From positions 11,573,135 through 11,637,134 of the forward strand of contig OU452202.1 of NCBI GenBank assembly GCA_911728435.2: a DNA stretch of 64,000 bases, in the 5' to 3' direction. Below the pieces are notes generated by a model. That model worked only from the letters and a program-made list of their open reading frames with translations, did not search any database and was not told the DNA's origin. Position 1 is the stretch's first letter. Every line of letters begins with the position of its first letter. Positions 34,450 through 44,194 of this stretch are shown here, piece after piece. The translations under genes were made by a program, and so were the position numbers. The stretch comes from Apoderus coryli (lineage: Eukaryota; Arthropoda; Insecta; Coleoptera; Attelabidae).

Positions 34450-35290
34450 ACTTAACCGACATAATTTTTTATTTTTAACCGAAACCTAGTTGTAATAAAC
34501 TGAAATAAAAATATTTTTTAATATCTGAAAAAAAGGTTTTTTTATATCAAAATTAAAATGATGCCTCAAATTTGGGCACCCATTATAACGTGAACCCTTT
34601 GACAATAAAATACTGGCGAAATGTCTATCATGGAACAACAGAATTGTAGAGCTGTGTTCAAAGAATTTAATTTAATTTTCAAATATCTATGTTCAAAATA
34701 GGCCTCACTCATAGTTCTAGTTTTGTTTATTTATTCTTTAAGATTCTCCCTTCTGGAATTTTTAGGAGTAGCTCACCGGCTATTTGAAGGCATGCAGAAG
34801 TTTTCTTTCGCTTGAAGAGTACCTTATAGTTTACGAAACATTAAACATTATCGTTTCATTGGTTTTCAACTAGTTCCATATTTACCAACAATAATATGGA
34901 TATTGTCTGATTAATTGATGGCTCTTTCGTCACAAGCTTATCACACATTTTCACTTGGTCGGTACGTAACTGTGCCTTTACTCACGATAGATGAGAATCC
35001 GAAAAGTAAGCAGGCTTACAAAGTCGTATTGCTGTTGCATCTGATATTGATTGTTAATGATTTTTCCAACTTCTCAAAATAAAGAGGGATATAAGAGTTG
35101 TATATTTTTCATTTGAAATAAATATAAAATGGTAAAACATCTCAAAACAATCTCTTATATTTTTATTTAACCACGATTTAATTCATGTAACTGCTTCCGG
35201 ATTTCTATGTGTGTGTTGTTTATTGATGACCAGTTAACATCAGAATCTCTGGAGATTCATCCGTATTCACTCGCTAACGAGTATGAATTA
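34450..35290. other. AT-rich stretch, nothing recognised
   Basis: No motif, shared repeat or RNA gene. Confidence 0.45.
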
Positions 35291-35297
35291 TTCCAAC

Positions 35298-35995
35298 TCA
35301 GGGATTTCTGTTGTAAACTCTAAGATGGCTAAACAGACCGATCCTCGAGCTGCAAACCTTGTCACAAAATTGACACACCCAATAACCACCATTTACCGCC
35401 TGTTGTAGGTGCGCTGCCCCATCGATGCGTTCTCTCTCCTTTCGAAGCTGTCTCTTTGCATCCTCATCTCGTCGACGCTGCTCTTCAAAAACGTGATGAC
35501 CTTCCTAAATGGTACGCCTCCATCTCGGTCGGTCGTTCGCGATCTGCTCCCAGTTTTTCTTCACATCTAAGACGCACTTTTGCATATTGGTCTTAAGAAC
35601 ATCCTTGTACCTCTTTTGCTGTCCTCCCCGATTTCGTGAGCCGACTTTCAGTTGTGAATAAAGGATTCTCTTTGGAACGCGTTCAATTGGCATGCGGATT
35701 ACGTGGCCAGTCCATCGCAGCTGATGCGTCACAATCATCGCCTCAATGCTAGTTGATTCAGCTTTCTCCAGAACGCTGATGTTTGTTCGTCGCTCCTGCC
35801 ATTTGATTCCAAGAATTCTTGTAAGATATCATTGATGGTACTTCCTCCGATAAGTGGTCCAAGACTCACGGCTATACGTAAGGGTAGGAACTACAATAGT
35901 ATTATACACTCGCAACTTAGTTCAAACGTCGATGTCGATGATTATCGAAGACTCTCGTCCTTAGTCGACCAAAAGATGCGCTTAACAGCGCATAT
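35298..35995 (-). pseudogene. Non-LTR retrotransposon C-terminal region with zinc-finger remnant
   Basis: On the minus strand a frame from about 35900 gives VYNTIVVPTLTYSRESW, then QLRWTGHVIRMPIERVPKRI and the KRYKDVLKTNMQ..NWEQIANDRPRWR block, the tail domain that follows RT in many non-LTR ORF2 proteins. After a single in-frame stop at 35505 the same frame continues through E/R-rich sequence to YWVCQFCDKVCSSRIGLFSH and LRVYNR, a C2H2-like finger whose last His is replaced by Tyr, and stops at 35298. The upstream RT core is absent and the 5' side runs into the TA microsatellite. Confidence 0.85.
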
Positions 35996-36109
35996 ATTCA
36001 TATATATATATATATATATATAAACAAACAAACAAAGATATTCAACTAAGTTGATATATATATATATATATAAACAAACAAAGATATTCAACTAAGTTGA
36101 CAAAGCATA

Positions 36110-36228
36110 GTATATCACCGATATACAAAGAAAAACGAAATAAACTAACTTGTACGAATTAAAAAAATCTCGTGACACAAGCTGGATTTGAACCAACATC
36201 TCCCTGCCAGGTGTTAGGTTTTTCTTTG
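36110..36228 (-). repeat. tRNA-derived SINE fragment
   Basis: The minus strand holds a tRNA T-arm: GUUGG, loop UUCAAAU, CCAGC (36181-36197), with B-box consensus GGTTCAAATCC, followed by 'ttgtgtcacgagattttt'. No complete cloverleaf can be drawn, so it is a SINE or tRNA pseudogene rather than a tRNA gene. Confidence 0.55.
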
Positions 36229-36250
36229 TATATATATATATATATATATA

Positions 36251-36345
36251 TGGTGTAGAGCAAATGCCCGGAAAGCGCGAGACGTGGGTTCGATTCCCAC
36301 CTGAAGCGAATGTTTTTTCCAACTTACAAATGTTCGTTTCTTCAT
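36251..36345 (+). repeat. tRNA-derived SINE fragment
   Basis: The plus strand holds A-box-like TGGTGTAGAGC and a perfect T-arm GUGGG, loop UUCGAUU, CCCAC (36284-36300). No clean 5-bp anticodon stem is present. Downstream 'gaagcgaatg' and a T-run follow. It faces away from the minus-strand fragment across a TA tract (head-to-head). Confidence 0.6.
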
Positions 36346-36444
36346 TTGGATTTTCTATATAATATATATAGTTATATTCAACTACATAGTTGACTCACTT
36401 TCTGTGAATATTTCACCAGGTATATATATATATATATATCAATG

Positions 36445-37112
36445 CTAGTTCTGTTAACCGGAATTTCAAAACCATCTTAAACCTAATGACAGATGACTAT
36501 AACTGATTAAAAGAGATATAGGGCAATGACCGGTTTTCTAATATTAGAATACAACAGAAAATTTGAAATTCTAAATATATGATAGGATTTCATAATTCAC
36601 ATAAATGGTGAATAAATAATTGCTGTCAACTGTGTAAAAGCTTTTCACAGTTTTATTAGTTTGCTTTCATTAGCTCACAGGAATATCCAATTTACTTAAT
36701 TGTGAAAATACACAAAAACGTTGGTGTGATAAAAGTACGTTATATACTAACTGGTATTATAAATTTTATAGTATCTAGATTTAAATGTTTTTGTAATGCG
36801 ATTTTTAATTGTGGGGCAACTTTAGAAGTATGTATGTATGAAACATTTTTGTCATGTTTGTATCTGAGAAAGACTTTTGAATTTTTGCAGAGTTTGTGTT
36901 TCAATGTGAATAAATACTTTAAAAAAACCATTTGATAATAATGAGTGATCCAATAAGAGCTTGTTTAAAAATGAAACAAAAAAAGTCAAAAATGACAGAG
37001 ATGTTTTGACCATAGATTATTATTCGACTACTTGTTAGTTTTTAATTGTTTTTGATGTCTTACTTTTTATTCGACAGTTTTTTTAGATGTATATTATTGC
37101 TTGAAGAGGACC
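36445..37112. other. AT-rich stretch, nothing recognised
   Basis: The two overlapping frames near 36702-36935 on opposite strands carry no motif. Confidence 0.45.
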
Positions 37113-37114
37113 TA

Positions 37115-37310
37115 AAACGTGAACCTAGGTCACCCGGCTTTAATTCTTGAACGAGCTGTATTTATACGCTTTTAAACCAAGATCACGCCTCAAAACACTC
37201 TACAACGTTTCAAAGGAGATGCCAAAACCTTGAGAACGGCGAGGAATTGATTGATCACAAGGTTCACGAACACTCTCTGCTTCTGCAGCTCTATAACAAT
37301 TTTTAACTCA
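37115..37310 (-). pseudogene. Mariner-type transposase N-terminal fragment
   Basis: The minus strand reads SVREPCDQSIPRRSQGFGIS, FETL, a stop, then SVLRRDLGLKAYKYSSF, matching the second helix-turn-helix region of insect mariner-type transposases (usually SIRRRSQELGIS ... DLGLHPYK). The catalytic domain is absent. Confidence 0.75.
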
Positions 37311-37319
37311 GCACTGATT

Positions 37320-38878
37320 TTGAAAATGAGTTTTCGCAATTATTAGTAAACCTTGCATCGGTTTATGGTATAATATGGAAAAATCAATTGCTGTTTCATT
37401 ATAATGTATGGTCAAGTCTAAGTATGAGTAAATTGGATTTTGTTGTGGAGATTATGCTTGAAAGTCAATGTATGCTCTATATCATCGTTGGAGCACTAAT
37501 CATATTTTATCTTGATCATGCCGAATTCTTTCAAATTTTTGTCACACCATTTATAGTCCTTACCACTAACTGACTTTTTTTATCAAGTTTCGTTACACTA
37601 CATTTCACAATAGTTACATAAAGTTTAAATAAATCATTAATTTAAATAGCAAGTGTTTCTGATTGCTACCAAAAGGGTTATGAGAGTGGGTACAAGAAGG
37701 ATTGTCATTGTGTAGCAATTGTCACTCTGAGAAATGTCTACGACGACGACTTGATTACGTTTGACGAAGGCAATTGGGCGGAACAAAACAAAAAAAAAAA
37801 AGGCGAAAAAAATACCGGTTTGGGTTAAATTTAACCCCGAAAGATAGATGGAGATTAATTATGTAGCTGTAAAACAGTTGGGTCGTGAAAGCAAAAAATA
37901 CTTTTGTTTTGAATTCACCGCATTCTGTATGAAATGTGTTGTTCTCTTTATAAAAGAGTATTTTTATCACACGTGTTATGTTTAGACTGTTTTCATAGTA
38001 AAGAGTAGGTTTTTGTCAATAATGAATTTATTGAGACTTTTTTACCGACAAGTTTTGTCAAGACATAATAGAACAGTTCGAAAAACATATTTTTGTGTTT
38101 AATTTTGTTCACAATTAAATGCTATGAAATTACAAACTCTTAACGTTATCCTTGCAGAACTTCATTGATTCAAAGACACTGTTCCAAAACAATGACCGTG
38201 ATTATGCTGCCAATTCACAAGAAGGAAAGAAGTGGTGGTCCCAGGGATCAGTACTGGGATTTTTTGTATATTAAGTTTTAATTTTTTAAAACTGGATCTC
38301 ATGTTGTCTGAACGTAATAATGAATACATGTTTCATTCATTCCCGAAACTTTTTGGCCCAATCAAACACTTAGGTCGTACTTGATTTCTCGCCTTTGTTT
38401 ACGAGAGATTGAATAATTTTGTTGCAAAGGATGCTACTTCTCACTTACATGAGTATACCGAAGTGGCGAAGGTACATGTTAGGGCTGTCTATGTGGCTAT
38501 GGCCTGTTTCAGCTCCTTACTATTGATTCTCTCACCCGCAGCTCTACTTTGAGTCGAAAAAGCAAAAGTGAAAGTTGAAAACTTTACAAACTTTTGCTTC
38601 TGTGACCACTTTAGTGTTCAACTAGGAAGGTTTATGTGTTTGCTATTTTCGCTTATCTAAGAATATTAAAGAAAAATACTTTTATGAGATCCAACAAAGA
38701 TATTATCCAAATCAAATGATTTGGTGTATATGTAGGTAAGTCAATCAATGAAAAAGTGTAAGAATAAACCATGGCGACACGAATAATATACATTTTTCAA
38801 ATATGTTGTAAATTTTGTTTACGGGAAAAATAATTGACCCCGTGTTTCACTGGGTTTCAAATGTAACTAGTAGCAGGA
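37320..38878. other. Unassigned stretch
   Basis: No family motif in any frame. An A-run lies at about 37788-37802. The part at 38400-38560 is richer in G+C but has no usable ORF. Confidence 0.4.
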
Positions 38879-38880
38879 TA

Positions 38881-39009
38881 CCGGGTGATTGCACAGCGTG
38901 CTAAACGCGTCGGTTTACTGTATCAAAACTGCAACAAATTTTATATTTTCTTCAATGGGGTTCTATGTAGAACTACAGTAAACCGACGCATCTTGATAGA
39001 CTCACCCTG
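38881..39009. mobile_element. 129-bp MITE, TA target site
   Basis: CCGGGTGATTG at the left and ATAGACTCACCCTG at the right are flanked by TA. The inner arms 'gcgtcggtttactgta' and 'tacagtaaaccgacgc' are perfect inverse copies, so the whole folds into a hairpin with a 45-bp AT-rich loop. Typical of a mariner-related MITE. Confidence 0.8.
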
Positions 39010-39331
39010 TATCTAGTCTTAAGGTTAAATTAAAAAAAAAAATATATTTCTACATTTATATTTATTTCAAATCTTAAATGGCTACAAATAGCTGTCATTC
39101 CAAAGTTTCTACCGCGTATAGAATTCTTTAAAACAATCAAAAAAATTACAACAAAAAAACTGAAAAATATAGATTAATTTACTACAAAATTTGCCCATTC
39201 TAGGCCTGTACAATCAAACGTATTTTTAAGAATATTTTTGTCGTACCAATCACGAATTGTTGGTCAGAGATGCTTTGTGTTTGTCGAAATATTGTTGATA
39301 ATTATAAAATGAATTTGTGTCCGTACATATA

Positions 39332-39868
39332 AATGAAAAATAATTTCGTGGCATAGCTGGTTTTACCTACACAAGGGATTTTGTTTAATTTAGCAGGGCC
39401 TCAGTCTAATTCAGTAGAAACAGACCGAGGCATGGGTCGACAGATACTGACGAATTCGTTTCGCTATTATTATGAGCTGGTCAGAGTACCATAGTCGTTG
39501 CCCATCTACAATATCGACCACCATTTAATCACAATGAGATAGACTACAGTTGTTATTAGATATATGTAAACTAGTACCATCTACATACACTTAGTAATGC
39601 ATATCCCACCATAAAGAGGCCGACCAAATCCAACGTATAGAAATAGAAATGATTGTCATTAAATGCAGGCCGATATTGTAGATGGGCAACGACTATAGTA
39701 CTCTGACGAGCTCATAATAAGAGCGAAACGAATTCGTCAGTATCTGTCGACCCATGCCTCGGTCTGTTTCTACTGAATTAGACTGAGGCCCTGCTAAATT
39801 AAACAAAATCTCTTGTGTAGGTAAAACCAGTCATTGTGTCCAATCTGTCACGAAATTGTTTTTCATTG
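39332..39868. mobile_element. Foldback element with arms of about 190 bp
   Basis: Arms 39332-39524 and 39676-39868 are inverted copies ('tttagcagggcctcagtc', 'ggtcgacagatactgacg', 'gatgggcaacgact'). The right arm keeps about 19 bp ('cattgtgtccaatctgtca') near its outer end that the left arm has lost. The 150-bp centre has no ORF. A related solo arm lies at 4296-4510. No transposase; family unassigned. Confidence 0.88.
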
Positions 39869-40019
39869 TTGATAATCTCAATGCGATTCGGAGAATCAAT
39901 TTTGAAAATCGATTTTCGCTATATGGAAGGAATTGTGAATGAGCTACTGGACATCCTACAGGATCGTTTGACATTTCTCTAAACGTTTTGCAAAATTATT
40001 TGCATGCCCCATAAGACTT

Positions 40020-42775
40020 GTTGAAAATTACAATAAATAACCGTAGACTGCTCTGAACACAATATTAAACAAATCATATAAATTTAATAAGTTTCTTGAT
40101 TTTCAGTTTTTATGAAACAAGTTATTTGAAAAATGTTGTTTATTTTATTAAATGTTAAGAAATTTAAAATTTTAAAATCCATAGAGGCATTGCGTTGAGG
40201 CTCCGCTAGCAACGTAGTTATAGTATTTTTAATTGTACTAATAAAATAAAAAAAGAAAATTACAATAAATAACAGTAGACTGCTCTGAACACAATATTAG
40301 ACAAATCATATAAATTTAATAAGTTTCTTATTTTTCAGTATTTATGAAACAAGTTATTTGAAAAATGTTGTTTATTTTATTAAATGTTAAGAAATTTAAA
40401 ATTTTAAAATCCATAGAGGCATTGCGTAGAGGCTCCGCTAGCAACGTAGTTATAGTATTTTTAATAGTACTAATCAAATAAAAAAGAAAATTACAATAAA
40501 TAACAGTAGACTGCTCTGAACACAATATTAGACAAATCATATAAATTTAATAAGTTTCTTATTTTTCAGTATTTATGAAACAAGTTATTTGAAAAATGTT
40601 GTTTATTTTATTAAATGTTAAGAAATTTAAAATTTTAAAATCCATAGAGGCATTGCGTTGAGGCTCCGCTAGCAACGTAGTTATATAGTATTTTTAACAG
40701 TACTAATCAAATAAAAAAGAAAATTACAATAAATAACAGTAGACTGCTCTGAACACAATATTAGACAAATCATATAAATTTAATAAGTTTCTTATTTTCA
40801 GTATTTATGAAACAAGTTATTTGAAAAATGTTGTTTATTTTATTAAATGTTAAGAATTTTAAAATCCATAGAGGCATTGCGTTGAGGCTCCGCTAGCAAC
40901 GTAGTTATAGTATTTTTAATAGTACTAACCAAATAAAAAAGAAAATTACAATAAATAACAGTAGACTGCTCTGAACACAATATTAGACAAATCATATAAA
41001 TTTAATAAGTTTCTTATTTTCAGTATTTATGGAACAAGTTATTTTAAAAATTTTGTTTATTTTGTTAAATGTTAAGAAATTTAAAATTTTAAAATACTTA
41101 GAGGCATTGCGTTGAGGCTCCGCTAGCAACGTAGTTATAGTATTTTTAATAGTACTAATCAAATAAAAAAGAAAATTACAATAAATAACAGTAGACTGCT
41201 CTGAACACAATATTAAACAAATCATATAAATTTAATAAGTTCCTTATTTTTCAGTTTTTATGAAACAAGTTATTTGAAAAATGTTGTTTATTTTATTAAA
41301 TGTTAAGAAATTTGAGGCTCCGCTAGCAACGTAGTTATAGTAATTTTAATAGTACTAATCAAATAAAAAAGAAAATTACAATAAATAACAGTAGACTGCT
41401 CTGAACACAATATTAGACAAATCATATAAATTTAATAAGTTTCTTATTTTCAGTATTTATGAAACAAGTTATTTTAAAAATGTTGTTTATTTTGTTAAAT
41501 GTTAAGAAATTTAAAATTTTAAAATACTTAGAGGCATTGCGTTGAGGCTCCGCTAGCAACGTAGTTATAGTATTTTTAATAGTACTAACCAAATAAAAAA
41601 GAAAATTACAATAAATAACAGTAGACTGCTCTGAACACAATATTAAACAAATCATATAAATTTAATAAGTTCCTTATTTTTCAGTTTTTATGAAACAAGT
41701 TATTTGAAAAATGTTGTTTATTTTATTAAATGTTAAGAAATTTAAAATTTTAAAATCCATAGAGGCATTGCGTTGAGGCTCCGCTAGCAACGTATTTATA
41801 GTATTTTTAATAGTATTAATCAAATAAAAAAGAAAATTACAATAAATAACAGTAGACTGCTCTGAACACAATATTAGACAAATCATATAAATTTAATAAG
41901 TTTCTTATTTTCAGTATTTATGTAACAAGTTATTTTAAATATGTTGTTTATTTTGTTAAATGTTAAGAAATTTAAAATTTTAAAATACTTAGAGGCATTG
42001 CGTTGAGGCTCCGCTAGCAACGTAGTTTTAGTATTTTTAATAGTACTAATCAAATAAAAAAGAAAATTACAATAAATAACAGTAGACTGCTCTGAACACA
42101 ATATTAAACAAATCATATAAGTTTAATAAGTTCCGTATTTTTCAGTTTTTATGAAACAAGTTTTTTTTTAAATGTTGTTTATTTTGTTAAATGTTAAGAA
42201 ATTTAAAATTTTAAAATACATAGAGGCATTGCGTTGAAGCTCCGCTAGCAACGTAGTTATAGTATTTTAATAGTACTAACCAAATAAAAAAGAAAATTAC
42301 AATAAATTACAGTAGACTGCTCTGAACACAATATTAGACAAATCATATAAATTTAATAAGTTTCTTATTTTTCAGTATTTATGAAACAAGTTATTTGAAA
42401 AATGTTGTTTATTTTATTAAATGTTAAGAAATGTAAAATTTTAAAATCCATAGAGGCATTGCGTTGAGGCTCCGCTAGCAACGTAGTTATATTATTTTTA
42501 ATAGTACTAACCAAATAAAAAAGAAAATTACAATATATAACAGCAGACTGCTCTGAACACAATATTAAACAAATCATATAAATTTAATAAGTTTCTTATT
42601 TTTCAGTTTTTATGAAACAATTTTTTTTAAAAATGTACTCTATTTTGTTAAATGTTAAGAAAGTTAAAATTTTAAAATACACAGAGGCATTGCGTTGAGG
42701 CTCAGCTAGCAACGTAGCTAGTATTTTTAATAATACTAATCAAATAAAAAATAATATTACAATAAACAACAGTCC
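40020..42775. repeat. Satellite array: 12 units of about 230 bp, partly dimeric
   Basis: The landmark 'gactgctctgaacac' recurs at 40046, 40278, 40509, 40742, 40964, 41194, 41394, 41624, 41855, 42085, 42315 and 42546: periods 232, 231, 233, 222, 230, 200, 230, 231, 230, 230 and 231. Each unit also has 'aggctccgctagcaacgta', its only GC-rich part. From the fifth unit on, units alternate between 'attagac..cagtatttatg' and 'attaaac..cagtttttatg' types. The 70-77-codon minus-strand frames starting MICLILCSEQS in many units are by-products of the repeat, not genes. Confidence 0.97.
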
Positions 42776-43199
42776 TAAAGTTATTCGCAGCGCGTACGGA
42801 TTTAACTCTAATTCTCTTATTTTCTTAAACATTTATGATGTCGGCAAAAAGCCTTTAATTACAAAATGTTTATTTGTTTTAACCCAACATAGTTTTATGT
42901 TATTGAGGCGTGTAATTGGCGTCATGCATATAGGAAAGTCCCCTTAAGTAAACCTATGGAAATGATAAGTAAACAATATTACATACACATTTTACTTCAT
43001 TTATGTTGGTATGTAAAAATTCAATGTGCGTTTCTATTTTTATATGTTCAGTAGCTTTAGAAAATAAATGACGAATTAATCATACCTGGAAAACTGGTTG
43101 CCCAAAATTCAGAACATTTTTGTTGAATTTTAGTAGCAATTTGCAATTTACCTATTATTATGGGTAATTACTTTCCCGCACAGGGAAAGCATTGTTAAC

Positions 43200-43475
43200 G
43201 CGCTAAAAAAACATTTTTTGAGATAAAGACGGATATAACCATTCTGCAGTTCCCTGAGATGATTAAGACCATTTCCAGATGGAAGTCTGTCTGTCTGTCT
43301 GTATGTATTCTTCCACGATAGCGCCCAAATGCTTTAACCAATTGAGCTAAATTTTGGTATATGAATTTGGGGCAATCCTAGGATGAAGCTATTAGATCTT
43401 GGTTGACATCGCTTAAGCCCTGTGATAGGGGTGGACATAACCGCTAAATTTTCATATATCAGTAGGGGTCGAGAG
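43200..43475 (-). repeat. Dispersed repeat R, copy 3
   Basis: Reverse-complement copy of 22560-22830: 'gataaagacggatataacc', 'ccatttccagatggaag', 'tctgtctgtctgtatg', 'ttaaccaattgagcta'. This copy extends furthest on the side away from the microsatellite. Confidence 0.75.
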
Positions 43476-43479
43476 AAGA

Positions 43480-44190
43480 ATTGAAATATTTCATTATCAG
43501 GAGCTGGTGCTGCAGCTCTTATACACTAGCTGCCACTGATGTGGCAGAATTGTTTATTTAATGTGGCAAGTACAACTGTCCTTAGAATGTTTCATTTTGC
43601 TTGGTGAATTTCTAACTAAACTAAGTGTATCTGTTTAACTTATAATCTAAGATTGAAAATTAATAGGTTATTTTTGTTACAGGTATGTATTCAACGAAAC
43701 ACGAAGATACATTGAACTGTGAAAGAAGTTTTGTTGGTCAAACAAAAGAAGTTTCATCGAAAGGTAAATTATAGCCCTGATTAACGTAGCAGTTATAAGT
43801 GATGTGGATGTATAAACGTTCGTTTTAAAGGGTGTCCCAGCGAAAATGAAACAAGGCACTTTAAAGGTTTTGCTTGTTCTAAAAGATGAAAACATATCCA
43901 GTTAAGATATACAGGCTTAAAATCTTTAATGGAACTAATGGGTTAGTAGGTTTATCATTAAAAACCTCTTTTCAACGCTGTCACATTTTTGTAATTTTTA
44001 ATATCCAACAAATTTATTTAATGTACACAGTAAGCACCAATTGTCTGTTTTATTAATCTGCATTTAATTGTTGCTCCAAGTGAAGGTTCTAAACATAAAA
44101 TTTCTGGGACTGCAATATCATGTAAACACTACCATTCCTATGCCAGTCGCAAATTGGCTAACACTTCCTGACTGGGCATGGAGTTAACCC
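43480..44190. other. Unassigned stretch with a strong small hairpin
   Basis: CTGCCAC-TGAT-GTGGCAG (about 43531-43549) is a perfect 7-bp hairpin, next to GAGCTG..CAGCTC (about 43500-43518). A decayed 'agggtgtcccag' string at 43830 looks like a mariner-type TIR end without a partner. No coding motif. Confidence 0.4.
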
Positions 44191-44194
44191 GAAA

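Larger units (their letters stand above)
36001..36440. repeat. TA-microsatellite cluster with duplicated SINE-tail block
   Basis: (TA)n tracts lie at about 36001-36024, 36055-36073, 36229-36251 and 36421-36440. Between the first tracts the block 'aaacaaagatattcaacta' plus 'agttga' occurs twice (about 36027-36054 and 36076-36100), and a related 'atattcaactacatagttga' string lies at 36373-36392. The tRNA-like fragments below sit between the tracts. Confidence 0.85.

Noticed and set aside
36251..36310. Possible functional tRNA gene
   Set aside because: The T-arm is perfect, but no acceptor or anticodon stem can be formed; a SINE or tRNA pseudogene explains it better.
40328..42577. Series of similar 70-77-codon minus-strand frames starting MICLILCSEQS
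   Set aside because: They recur once per satellite unit, differ only as the repeat differs, and end at unit-specific indels. They are by-products of an AT-rich tandem repeat, not a gene family.
43501..43549. Strong hairpins that could be a microRNA precursor
   Set aside because: The stems are only 6-7 bp with no extended arms of the length needed for a precursor.
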